Below are positions 53,256 to 61,265 of a stretch of 64,000 nucleotides of DNA, one piece after another. A program made the translations under genes and the position numbers. The number at the start of each line of letters is the position of its first letter. Positions within the stretch are counted from its first letter, which is position 1. Source of the DNA: Geobacter sp. UBA2189. Lineage in GTDB: Bacteria; Desulfobacterota; Desulfuromonadia; Geobacterales; Pseudopelobacteraceae. The stretch is taken from the NCBI GenBank assembly GCA_002328035.1, contig DCVL01000051.1, positions 1 to 64,000 of the forward strand, written 5' to 3'. Under the pieces are notes generated by a model. That model had not been told where the DNA came from and did not search any database. It was given only the letters and a program-made list of their open reading frames with translations.

Positions 53256-54328
53256 GTCCCAAACAGATAATTATAGTATCTAACGATACAGATATCAGCC
53301 AGCTTGCCTACCGTTTGCTTGAGGGAGGGGAACACAAGCTTTACCGCGCTGAAAGCTGTGACCTCGCTCGGAATATAATACAGGAAGAACGGATTGATGT
53401 AATCCTTCTGGGTTTTCCTTCATCCAATCAATGTCTCCCGCACCTTGATTATCTGCTTGAATCAGGTATTGACCCTGCCGTTATTGCCCTTCTTGATCTT
53501 GATGACCATGAACGTTATCTCATGTGCCACAAAGAAGGGGCACTTGATTGTCTAACAGCTCCTTTAACTGTAGAACGACTTCTAAAGAGTATTGAACGTT
53601 GCGTTGCTATAAAATCTCTGGAACGGGAGAAACGGGATTTTGTATCAATGCTTTCGCACGATCTTAAAAATCCGCTTACAGCAGCAATCGGCTCAATTGA
53701 TCTTGTAAGGGAAAAGCGGCTGGGTCCACTTAATCCAGAACAGCAGGACTACCTTACCTCCGCTATTGAAAGCTGTAATGAAGTGGTGAGTATGATAGAT
53801 AACCTGCTTGATATCCACCGTTTTGAAGGTGGTAAGCTGGTCTTCAACAAGAGCCCCTTAAACCTTGTGGAGTTGACCCGGTATGTACTACACAGCTTCA
53901 GAGGGATAATCAAGCAGGTGCAGATCAATCTTACCACCCGACTGGATGATAATATTCCGGAGCTTCTCATAGACAGAAGCAGGTTCTCCCGCGTTATCGC
54001 TAATCTGGTTGCAAATGCTGTGAAGTTTACACCTGATGGGGGAGATATTGTAGTAAGCTGTGGTTACGGTGTCTCTGAAACATCAAAAATGTCGGTTGTT
54101 CTACAGGTAAAAGACAGTGGAAGCGGTATCTCTCCAGTTGACCTTCCTCTAATCTTTGATAGATTTGTGCAGGCATCAAAGCAGGGTGGTCGTGGCAGTG
54201 GTGGAAGTGGGTTGGGTTTGGCTTTCTGTAAAATGACGGTTGAGGCTCACTGTGGGACAATAAAGGCAAATAGCCAAAAAGGTGAGGGTAGTGAATTTAC
54301 CATAACGTTGCCAATTCCTGAAGAATAA
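53252..54328 (+). CDS. histidine kinase with degenerate N-terminal receiver domain
   Basis: 358 residues, no membrane segments. Residues 1-115 fold like a receiver domain, but the phosphoacceptor position is Gly54 (IDVILLGFPSS) and the conserved Lys position is Ala103 (LTAPLTV). The kinase part has a HisKA H-box SMLSHDLKNPLTAAI (His136), N-box FSRVIANLVANAVKFTPDGG, G1 VKDSGSGISP, F-box LPLIFDRFVQASKQ, and G2 GGSGLGLAFCK. It is cytoplasmic and would need a partner regulator, which is absent here. It lies between ispD and a DsbC-like gene in the selA operon. Confidence 0.92.
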   Translation: MSPKQIIIVSNDTDISQLAYRLLEGGEHKLYRAESCDLARNIIQEERIDVILLGFPSSNQCLPHLDYLLESGIDPAVIALLDLDDHERYLMCHKEGALDCLTAPLTVERLLKSIERCVAIKSLEREKRDFVSMLSHDLKNPLTAAIGSIDLVREKRLGPLNPEQQDYLTSAIESCNEVVSMIDNLLDIHRFEGGKLVFNKSPLNLVELTRYVLHSFRGIIKQVQINLTTRLDDNIPELLIDRSRFSRVIANLVANAVKFTPDGGDIVVSCGYGVSETSKMSVVLQVKDSGSGISPVDLPLIFDRFVQASKQGGRGSGGSGLGLAFCKMTVEAHCGTIKANSQKGEGSEFTITLPIPEE

Positions 54329-54340
54329 AGGGGGTTTCAG

Positions 54341-54829
54341 ATGAAGCGTTTTCTGTTCAGCCTGTTGTTGATTTTCAGTTTTCATCTTTTCATATCTTCG
54401 GCATCGGCATCATGCACGGATCTTTCAAAGGCTCTTGTAATCGGTAATGGTTCCAAAAAAGTGATTGAATTTACCGATCCTGATTGCCCCTTCTGCCGCA
54501 GGGCTTCAGCATACTTTCACAACCGCCGTGACGTGACCCGTTATGTATTTTTCAATCCCCTAGCAATGCACCAGCATGCCCGTCAAAAGGTGCTGTACAT
54601 ACTTTCAGGTAAAGACAAAGCCCGCCTTTATCATGAAGTTATGTCAGGTGGTATAGATAATCTTGATAGCAATAAGCTACCGGTCAATCAGGCAGGAGTC
54701 AAGTTGTTGGAGGAACAGCAGGCTGAATCGAGAAAGTCCAGTATTGATTCAACCCCCACGTTTATGATTATGGGAAGGATAGTTGAGGGGTTCGATCTTC
54801 CAAAGATTGAAGCTCTTCTCGGAAAATAG
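54341..54829 (+). CDS. periplasmic thiol-disulphide protein (DsbC/DsbG-like)
   Basis: 162 residues. Signal peptide MKRFLFSLLLIFSFHLFISS, cleavage near ASAS-C. Thioredoxin-fold C-terminal part with a CPFC active site (DPDCPFCRRASAYFHNRRDV) and the cis-Pro loop STPTFMIMG. This is the catalytic domain of DsbC-like isomerases without the N-terminal dimerisation domain, so it is shorter than DsbC. It follows the kinase by 12 bp. Confidence 0.88.
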   Translation: MKRFLFSLLLIFSFHLFISSASASCTDLSKALVIGNGSKKVIEFTDPDCPFCRRASAYFHNRRDVTRYVFFNPLAMHQHARQKVLYILSGKDKARLYHEVMSGGIDNLDSNKLPVNQAGVKLLEEQQAESRKSSIDSTPTFMIMGRIVEGFDLPKIEALLGK

Positions 54830-54880
54830 AGACGGAAACCTTTAACCTCTTTTTGTGTACTGTCTGTACAGCTGCTTCCT

Positions 54881-56209
54881 TTATGCAGTTGCCACAGCCC
54901 CGATAATTGCAGAACCTATCCCTGAACCATCCTTAACCGGTGCAAATATTATCCTGTCAGAGTGGCTTTCAAACAGCCCGGACAGGATATTTTGCATTTC
55001 TTCCCGAAATTTCGGATATTTTTCAAACAGAGAACCATCAATGGCAACTGTATGACTGTTATCAAGCTCAGGATCCATCCAGGAGATAACGGCTGCTATT
55101 GCCGTGCATGCCAGACGGGCTGCTCTGGTGGAGATGATGTGGGCAATATTTGAAATAAGTCGTCTTTCAGTAGCCGAGATATTGTTAAAAACGGAAGGGT
55201 TTAAAAACTGTTTGTCTTCAGCGAACATTGCCAGATGCTCTGTTGTGAATCCATTTTCTGTTTCAAATATTGTATGAGGATTTCCCTTGAAAAGCAGTTC
55301 TCTCTCCGTCATCTCAAGGATAATCAGCCTTGCAATCTCACCCAGATACATGCCCGAAACCATCTTTTCAAGCTGTTGCTTACCCCTGTTATGGGATCTC
55401 TTGTCTAAAGTCTGATCGAATCGATTTGTCTTAAGCTTATTAAAGTTTCCCCATTCGATATTAATTATCATCTCTTCTGAATCGTTATACGCTTGTTTTT
55501 TTTTGATATTAGAGGATTTTTCAGGATAGCAGGCATTTGTTCCTGTGCCGAGTATAACCCCTATATCGCATGATTTATCGGAATAACTTCTGGCCAGCAG
55601 GGTTCCTACAGTATCGTTAGTCAGTGCAGCGATCTGGATATTCATCTGTTTTCTGGCAAGAGCTTCGGAAAGTAACTCCACAACATCCTTGCCAATCGTA
55701 CCTGAGACATTGAAACCTTTTGCCCAACAGATGAGGGTTCCTGAAGCTATGGAGTGCTGCTCTACCGGGAATGAGAAGGTGAAGGAAAGCTGATGCTTTT
55801 TGTCTTTTCCCAAACCATGTTCCTGTAAAAAAAAAATAATACTATCAGCAATAAAATCAAAGAGTTCAATGGAACTTCCTACCATAATCTTTTTTGGTAT
55901 TACAAACCTGCTTACAGCTCTGGTTTCGGCTTTACCTTTGCCATAAAGAGTTACTGCCAGGACTCTTAGGTTTGTTCCTCCAAGGTCAATGGCCAGAAAG
56001 TTCCCTGTTTCTGTTCCGGTAGGGCGGCGCACAAATGTTGGAATCATCTTCAGAGAGCTGTCATTTCCTTCCAGACCCAGACGCATTTCATTGTGAAACC
56101 TGCTGATAATCTCCCTTGCGTCGTTTAGGTCTATAAAAAAAGAAGCCTGAAGTTCGCTCAAGAACTCTTTTGCCGCTGTTGTCAGGTTGTCGCTCATATT
56201 CTGTTCCAT
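54881..56209 (-). CDS. hexokinase, eukaryotic-type (hexokinase family 1/2)
   Basis: 442 residues, matching the animal/yeast hexokinase fold and not the bacterial glucokinase or ROK type. Family motifs: LKMIPTFVRRPTG, the phosphate-1 segment FLAIDLGGTNLRVL at 71-84, SFTFSFPVEQHSI and CWAKGF (sugar loop), catalytic Asp199 in TNDTVGTLL, GVILGTGTNACY, INIEWGNF, and GKQQLEKMVSGMYLGEIARL. It phosphorylates glucose with ATP if active. The start ATG has GGAG with a 4-nt spacing; an ATG 12 nt downstream is possible. It lies 10 bp downstream of an acyl-CoA synthetase gene in the same direction. It contains a T10 run (minus-strand reading) and an A9 run, both slip-prone. Confidence 0.9.
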   Translation of the reverse strand: MEQNMSDNLTTAAKEFLSELQASFFIDLNDAREIISRFHNEMRLGLEGNDSSLKMIPTFVRRPTGTETGNFLAIDLGGTNLRVLAVTLYGKGKAETRAVSRFVIPKKIMVGSSIELFDFIADSIIFFLQEHGLGKDKKHQLSFTFSFPVEQHSIASGTLICWAKGFNVSGTIGKDVVELLSEALARKQMNIQIAALTNDTVGTLLARSYSDKSCDIGVILGTGTNACYPEKSSNIKKKQAYNDSEEMIINIEWGNFNKLKTNRFDQTLDKRSHNRGKQQLEKMVSGMYLGEIARLIILEMTERELLFKGNPHTIFETENGFTTEHLAMFAEDKQFLNPSVFNNISATERRLISNIAHIISTRAARLACTAIAAVISWMDPELDNSHTVAIDGSLFEKYPKFREEMQNILSGLFESHSDRIIFAPVKDGSGIGSAIIGAVATA

Positions 56210-56219
56210 GAATCTCCAG

Positions 56220-57860
56220 TTACTGGCTCTGTTTTTCTCTTAGTGCCACCTTGTTGATTTTTCCTACACTGGTCTTGTCTATAGTATCTACCAGTTTTAC
56301 TTTTAGAAGTACCACATGTTTGTTTATAACCCCTGTATCTGCATATTCCTTGATGTGGTGTGCAAGCTCCTTTTCTGTAACTGTTGCATCATGCTTTACA
56401 ACTACAAGGGCAAGTGGCCGTTCTCCCCACTTTTCATCAGGTATCCCTATTACCGCTACCTCGGATACTGCTGGATGATGTGCTATCATATCTTCCAGTT
56501 CAAGTGAAGATACCCATTCACCTGCTACCTTGATCAGATCTTTTATCCTGTCCGTGATTTTAACATAACCCTGTTTGTCTCGTACCGCAACGTCACCTGT
56601 GTGCAGATAGCCGCCATCCCAAAGGCGCTCCGATGTCTTGTGATCCTTCAGATAGCCTTGCGTAAGCCATGGGGCTCGCACGATGATTTCACCAGGAGTT
56701 TTATCGTCTCGAGGTAGCTCATTAAATTTTTCATCTACAATCTTAAGATCTACAAGAGGCAGTGTCCGTCCTGTTTTACAACGAATTGCCGCCTGTTCTT
56801 CGTCGGGCAGTTCCAGCATCTCTGGTGAAAGGTGGGAAATGGTCAGAATAGGGCATGTCTCAGACATTCCATATCCTGTAAACACGTCAATACCGTGTTT
56901 CATTGCCTCAATACAGAGAGACTTGGACATTGCTGCGCCACCGATTATAAGTTTCCAGCCGGACATATCCATCCTTGCTGAATTTGGATGTTTCAACAAC
57001 ATATGGAGAATGGTTGGAACGCAGTGGGAGAATGTAACCTTTTCTCTTTCAAGAAGTTCAAGGAGAATATCAGGGAGATAGCGGCCAGGATAAACCTGTT
57101 TTACCCCAAGCATGGTAGCTACAAAAGGAAGTCCCCAGGCATGCACATGAAACATTGGGGTAATTGGCATATAGACATCACTGCGATTGAAGCTGCCTTG
57201 ACCTGCGGCAGAGCCCAAGACACCCATAACTCCCATTGTGTGCAGCACCAGTTGACGGTGGCTGAAGTATACTCCTTTGGGCATACCGGTTGTACCGGTA
57301 GTATAAAATGTTGTAGCCCTGCTGTTCTCATCAAAATCAGGGAAGCTGAATTCAGTGGATGCAGAGCTGAGTAGAGACTCATACTCACCTGCGAACTCGA
57401 TGGTACTTTCAGGGATGGTTGGTTCGTCATTTAAAAGAACAAAACCTTGTACGGTGTCAATTCGACCCCTGATCTGATCCAGAATTGGTAGAAACTCGGA
57501 ATTAATAAGGAGCAGGTCATCTTCGGCATGGTCAATTGTGTAAAGGATCTGCTCAGGCGAGAGACGAACGTTTATTGTGTGCAACACTGCGCCAATCATA
57601 GGTACGGCAAAAAAACATTCCAGATAACGATGTGAGTCCCAGTCCATGACCGCTACCGTATCCCCCTTTTTAATTCCAAGGGTAGTGAGAACATTGGCCA
57701 GACGCGCAATCCTCTGCCTTAGCTCTCTGTAGGTAAAGCGCTGGTTACGGTATACTATCTCCTGATCCGGTTCATCTACTACCGGGTAAAAAAGGAGATT
57801 CTTGATCAGAAGGGGATAGTCGTAGGCAGAAGGGGTACGGAAGATCAGGGATTCGGACAT
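56220..57860 (-). CDS. acyl-CoA synthetase (AMP-forming, medium/long-chain type)
   Basis: 546 residues. Activates a carboxylic acid with ATP and CoA. ANL-superfamily motifs: TTFYTTGTTGMPKGVYFSHR (P-loop), MFHVHAWGLPFVATMLGVKQ, TGYGMSETCPIL, GGYLHTGDVAVRDKQGYVKI, DRIKDLIKVAGEW, and the C-terminal SVGKINKVALREK lysine segment. It is closest to the fatty-acid--CoA ligase or acyl-CoA synthetase medium-chain group; the chain length is not predictable. It follows the leuA terminator and precedes the hexokinase gene. Confidence 0.92.
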   Translation of the reverse strand: MSESLIFRTPSAYDYPLLIKNLLFYPVVDEPDQEIVYRNQRFTYRELRQRIARLANVLTTLGIKKGDTVAVMDWDSHRYLECFFAVPMIGAVLHTINVRLSPEQILYTIDHAEDDLLLINSEFLPILDQIRGRIDTVQGFVLLNDEPTIPESTIEFAGEYESLLSSASTEFSFPDFDENSRATTFYTTGTTGMPKGVYFSHRQLVLHTMGVMGVLGSAAGQGSFNRSDVYMPITPMFHVHAWGLPFVATMLGVKQVYPGRYLPDILLELLEREKVTFSHCVPTILHMLLKHPNSARMDMSGWKLIIGGAAMSKSLCIEAMKHGIDVFTGYGMSETCPILTISHLSPEMLELPDEEQAAIRCKTGRTLPLVDLKIVDEKFNELPRDDKTPGEIIVRAPWLTQGYLKDHKTSERLWDGGYLHTGDVAVRDKQGYVKITDRIKDLIKVAGEWVSSLELEDMIAHHPAVSEVAVIGIPDEKWGERPLALVVVKHDATVTEKELAHHIKEYADTGVINKHVVLLKVKLVDTIDKTSVGKINKVALREKQSQ

Positions 57861-57876
57861 CGGTGGTCTCCTGTTA

Positions 57877-57908
57877 AGGCAGGGGCATATCTTTTATGCC
57901 CCTGCTTG
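57877..57908 (-). terminator. hairpin between leuA and the acyl-CoA synthetase gene
   Basis: GCAGGGGCAT and ATGCCCCTGC form a 10-bp stem with a 7-nt loop, immediately downstream of the leuA stop on the minus strand. The T run after it is weak, so it may terminate only partly and let some transcription continue into the acyl-CoA synthetase gene. Confidence 0.65.
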
Positions 57909-57920
57909 TTTAATGACAAA

Positions 57921-59480
57921 CTATATTGCGTCCATCAAGCGCTTCTGTTTTGAATTCAGTCGGTTTAAGGCATGGATATAAGCCTTGGCTGAAGCGACAA
58001 TTATATCTGTAGAAGCCCCTTTTCCAACCACTGTATGACCGGCATCTTCCACCCGTACAGTTACCTCTCCCTGGGCATCTGTCCCGCCAGTTATGGAACC
58101 TACGTTGTACTGGGTAAGCTTTGCCTTTGATTTTGTAAGTTTTCTTATTGCCTTGAAGGCTGAATCAACAGGGCCGTCACCCAACTCTGCAGTGCGTACC
58201 GGTTTGCCGTCTATCTCCATCTGAACAGTTGCGGTAGCAACGGCAAATGAACCGCAGGTAACGGTAATATGCTCAAGTTTGTATTTATCCTCTCCTCTTG
58301 ACTCATCCGTCACTATTGCATCCAGATCCTCATCAAAAACCTCTTTTTTCAGATCAGCCAGATCCTTGAAGCGATCAAATGCGCGGTTCAACATCTCATC
58401 ATCAAGGTCGTGACCCAACTCTTCCAGCCGTTTTTTGAAGGCATGTCTGCCGGAGTGTTTGCCAAGCACCAGAGCGCTGGCGGTAAGACCTACCGATTCA
58501 GGGGTCATAATCTCATATGTTGACTTGTCCATCAGCATGCCGTGTTGATGGATGCCAGCTTCATGTGCAAAGGCATTGGCTCCTACAACAGCCTTGTTAG
58601 GCTGTACAGAAATACCGGTAATGTTCGTCAGCAGACGACTTGCAGGAGTCAGCTGCTCGGTTACGATGTTTGTTTTATATGGGAGTATGTCACGGCGTGT
58701 GCGCATAATCATAACAAACTCTTCCAGCGAACAGTTCCCAGCTCTTTCACCGATCCCGTTGATGGTACACTCAACCTGGCCTGCTCCTGCCTGTACTGCT
58801 GCAATCGAGTTGGCTACAGAAAGCCCCAGATCGTTGTGGCAATGCACGGAAATAACTGCTTTTTCTATGTTTGGTACGTTCTCCTTCAGATACTTTATGA
58901 TGTTGAAGTATTCAAAAGGGATGGTATAGCCAACTGTGTCAGGTATGTTTACCGTTGTTGCTCCGGCAGCGATCACCGCTTCAACTACCTGTGCCAGAAA
59001 AGGCAGGCGGGTACGGACGGCGTCCTCGCATGAAAATTCAACATTGGCTGTATATGAAGCTGCCCTCTTAACGGCCTTTACCGCTGATTCAAGCACCTGA
59101 TCCGGTTCCATCTTCAGCTTGTACTTCATGTGTATATCGGATGTTGCTATAAAGGTGTGGATCCTCCCCTTTTCGCCTGCATATTTCAGCGCTTCCCATG
59201 CCCTGTCGATATCTTTTTCGCTGGAACGGCAAAGCCCTGCAATCTCTGGCCCTTTTATCACCTGGGCAACTTTTTTGACTGCCTCAAAGTCCCCTTCAGA
59301 TGCAATAGGGAAACCGGCTTCAATGATATCAACATTCAGCTTCTGTAGTTGCCTGGCAAGGCGTAATTTTTCTTCAATATTCATGCTGTTTCCAGGAGCC
59401 TGCTCACCGTCACGCAGTGTGGTGTCGAAGATCCGTATGATTCTTGTGTCATCAGTTGCCGCTTTTTTAGCTTTTGTCAT
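57921..59480 (-). CDS. leuA: 2-isopropylmalate synthase (LeuA)
   Basis: 519 residues. First committed step of leucine synthesis: acetyl-CoA plus 2-oxoisovalerate to 2-isopropylmalate. HMG-CoA-lyase-like TIM barrel with TTLRDGEQAPG near 19-29, IIEAGFPIASEGDFEAVK, SVHCHNDLGLSVANS (metal ligands), and HEAGIHQHGML near 333. A C-terminal allosteric domain (about 400-519) with GTDAQGEVTVRV binds leucine. The length is standard. It has AGGAGG 6 nt upstream of ATG and is preceded by a T-box leader, so it is controlled by charged tRNA-Leu. Confidence 0.97.
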   Translation of the reverse strand: MTKAKKAATDDTRIIRIFDTTLRDGEQAPGNSMNIEEKLRLARQLQKLNVDIIEAGFPIASEGDFEAVKKVAQVIKGPEIAGLCRSSEKDIDRAWEALKYAGEKGRIHTFIATSDIHMKYKLKMEPDQVLESAVKAVKRAASYTANVEFSCEDAVRTRLPFLAQVVEAVIAAGATTVNIPDTVGYTIPFEYFNIIKYLKENVPNIEKAVISVHCHNDLGLSVANSIAAVQAGAGQVECTINGIGERAGNCSLEEFVMIMRTRRDILPYKTNIVTEQLTPASRLLTNITGISVQPNKAVVGANAFAHEAGIHQHGMLMDKSTYEIMTPESVGLTASALVLGKHSGRHAFKKRLEELGHDLDDEMLNRAFDRFKDLADLKKEVFDEDLDAIVTDESRGEDKYKLEHITVTCGSFAVATATVQMEIDGKPVRTAELGDGPVDSAFKAIRKLTKSKAKLTQYNVGSITGGTDAQGEVTVRVEDAGHTVVGKGASTDIIVASAKAYIHALNRLNSKQKRLMDAI

Positions 59481-59510
59481 TTGCCACCTCCTGTGGTCTT
59501 GGTTTATGCA

Positions 59511-59750
59511 GAAAATAAAAAACGCCTCCGCCCCGTTGCAGGGACGAAGGCGTATTGCTTTCGTGGTACCACCCTACTTCATTCGCCGTCTGGCGAACCT
59601 TGATTGACCCGTCACGTGGATTATGCGGCTCTGACTACTGCTATTTCACCAGAGCGGCTCCGAGGCGAGTTCACAGTTTCCATCCACCGGTTTGCACCAA
59701 CCACCGGCTCTCTGAAAGGATGTACCTCTGTTACTACTCCTCTTCCCAGC
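59511..59750 (-). promoter_or_regulatory. leucine T-box riboswitch upstream of leuA
   Basis: On the minus strand, the AGTAGTA segment (stem I base), an AGAGAGCCGGTGG...GGTG apical region, a specifier loop with GTGAACTCGCC in which CTC (complement at 59667-59669) is the leucine codon, and the highly conserved T-box sequence AGGGTGGTACCACG (complement at 59562-59575) are all visible in order. The terminator is ACGCCTTCGTCCC paired with GGGGCGGAGGCGT (about 59522-59553), followed by a long T run (59511-59521). Uncharged tRNA-Leu would bind the specifier and T-box and stabilise the antiterminator, turning leuA on when leucine is low. The codon's spacing to the GGAGC segment agrees with other T-boxes. 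Confidence 0.95.
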
Positions 59751-59774
59751 CTTTTCTTACAAATAATTGCCTAC

Positions 59775-59803
59775 ATCATAAAAAGAGCTGAACAGTCCGT
59801 CAA
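59775..59803 (-). promoter_or_regulatory. sigma70 promoter for the leuA T-box transcript
   Basis: On the minus strand TTGACG (complement 59798-59803) and TATGAT (complement 59775-59780) are 17 bp apart, 24 bp or more upstream of the T-box stem I. The -35 is overlapped by AACAGT...ACTGTT, a 6-bp inverted repeat that could be an operator. Confidence 0.75.
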
Positions 59804-59850
59804 CTGTTTTGTTTTTAGGAGGTTGTTTTTGATTAAATCAAACACGGAAA

Positions 59851-60225
59851 CTACTGAAACTTGATAGCAGTTGCTGATGCCCTATACTCAGTGCTTGGAA
59901 ACGCAGGGAAAACTACTATTGTAATCTTCCTACTGGTAAATTCTGGCAGTATAACGGCATCTGCATTCATTTTATATGCCTCTTCGCGCAATGAATTTAT
60001 GGCCCAGTCATAAAGGTTTGGCTCAAGAACGTAATCCATTCCATAGACTTCACGAACTATCTGTATTCTGCCAATCTGTATGTATGGGCGTACCAGTTCA
60101 TCCTGTTTTAGTACAGGAGGCAGCTCTTTGTTCTCTTCTTTTGTAACAGGGATGGCAGAGCAGGCAGGAAGGTTTATAACGACGAACAGTAAAAAAGCCA
60201 TTACAAGCCTGATAGATTTAAACAC
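59851..60225 (-). CDS. small lipoprotein of unknown function
   Basis: 124 residues. Signal MFKSIRLVMAFLLFVVINLP followed by lipobox LPAC. The mature part is soluble, with a conserved-looking REVYGMDYVLEPNLYDWAIN and a following SLREEAYKMNADAVILPE segment, a pattern seen in small lipoproteins and YbjQ-like or DUF4156-type proteins, without certain assignment. It is transcribed on its own strand toward the leuA promoter region, which lies in the 48 bp after its stop. Confidence 0.7.
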   Translation of the reverse strand: MFKSIRLVMAFLLFVVINLPACSAIPVTKEENKELPPVLKQDELVRPYIQIGRIQIVREVYGMDYVLEPNLYDWAINSLREEAYKMNADAVILPEFTSRKITIVVFPAFPSTEYRASATAIKFQ

Positions 60226-60299
60226 AGAGATGCCCTCGTATCTACGGATGAGAATGTCTAGACGACTATATTTTGAATGACTTTCACACTTTTTATCAA

Positions 60300-60848
60300 T
60301 CAGGTCAATAGTTCCCCAAGCCCATCCTCAAGAAATTCTCTTGAATAACGGACATAATTACCTGCAGATTTTTTCAACCAGATGATCTCTTCCTGTGTCA
60401 GATCTCGTTTGTATCTGGCTGGCGAGCCTATCCAGAGGGTGTGGGGCGGGATGATGGTGCCTTCAGTCACCAGAGCCCTCGCGCCAACCAGAGCCCCTTC
60501 TCCCACAACCGCCTTGTCCATCACCATAGCCTGCATGCCAATAAAACAGCCGTTCTCAAGTGTGCAGCCGTGCAGTGTAACGCTGTGGCCGATAGTTACA
60601 TCATCTCCAATTATCAGAGGGGCGCCGGGATCATCAAGGTTTTTCTTGTGGGTAACATGAAGCATTGTCATATCCTGAACGTTTGAACGGGCGCCAATGC
60701 TAATAAGGTTTACATCACCTCTTGCGACCACGTTGTACCAGATGCTGGCTTCTGCGCCTATTGAGACTTCACCGATAATCACAGCAGTTTCTGCTATAAA
60801 GGCTGATGGGTTGATCAGCGGGGTCATTCCTTTAAATGGACGTATCAT
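60300..60848 (-). CDS. gamma-carbonic-anhydrase-like hexapeptide protein (YrdA/PaaY type)
   Basis: 182 residues. A left-handed beta-helix of hexapeptide repeats (IGEVSIGAEASIWYNVVARG, LIIGDDVTIGHSVTLHGC, GMQAMVMDKAVVGEGALVGA). The metal-site His residues of the gamma-carbonic-anhydrase family are present at His64/His67 (MLHVTHKK), His88 (IGHSV) and His93 (TLHGC). Function may be carbonic anhydrase, thioesterase or structural; not decidable. It stands alone, upstream of the lipoprotein gene. Confidence 0.88.
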   Translation of the reverse strand: MIRPFKGMTPLINPSAFIAETAVIIGEVSIGAEASIWYNVVARGDVNLISIGARSNVQDMTMLHVTHKKNLDDPGAPLIIGDDVTIGHSVTLHGCTLENGCFIGMQAMVMDKAVVGEGALVGARALVTEGTIIPPHTLWIGSPARYKRDLTQEEIIWLKKSAGNYVRYSREFLEDGLGELLT

Positions 60849-60923
60849 CGTTTATTCCTTTACGGATAATATGTTACGCAACCATACAGTTTGGTGGTCG
60901 TTTGGTCTATATGGATTGTATAA

Positions 60924-60954
60924 AAAATCCCCCGGTTAATTTAACGGGGGATTT
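60924..60954 (-). terminator. intrinsic terminator after the FmdB gene
   Basis: AAATCCCCCG (60925-60934) pairs with CGGGGGATTT (60945-60954); on the minus strand the stem is followed by a T run. It ends the FmdB transcript 40 bp after its stop. Confidence 0.9.
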
Positions 60955-60995
60955 GCTCTGCTCTTTTTCGACACACGGTCGAAATATTAGATACC

Positions 60996-61217
60996 TCAGC
61001 CACCGGATGAACATACTGGAGCTGAAGATGAAGGGGAGCTGGAAGAGTGGCTGGAGTTAAACCAGCCATCTCCCTTAAGGCTGAAGGCGGTTTGAGATAT
61101 CAGCTTTTCTACCTTGCCGCCACACTTTGGACATTCTTCAGCAGGTGGAGCTGAAAACTTCTGTAACAACTCAAATTGATAATTACATGACTTACAGCGG
61201 TATTCGTACATCGGCAT
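60996..61217 (-). CDS. FmdB-family zinc ribbon protein
   Basis: 73 residues. Two CxxC pairs (Cys8/Cys11 in YRCKSCNYQFELLQ and Cys29/Cys32 in ECPKCGGKVEKLIS) form the FmdB zinc ribbon. The tail is Ser-rich (SSHSSSSPSSSAPVCSSGG), typical of the family. Proposed regulator or structural role; not known. It is immediately followed by the terminator. Confidence 0.9.
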   Translation of the reverse strand: MPMYEYRCKSCNYQFELLQKFSAPPAEECPKCGGKVEKLISQTAFSLKGDGWFNSSHSSSSPSSSAPVCSSGG

Positions 61218-61265
61218 ATAAAAAGCCTCCTCAAGATATATCTGTTTTTGAATATAGGTATTCTT

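Noticed and set aside
54854..54872. Short inverted repeat TGTAC...GTACA between the DsbC-like and hexokinase genes
   Set aside because: Only 5 bp arms without a T run; too weak for a terminator.
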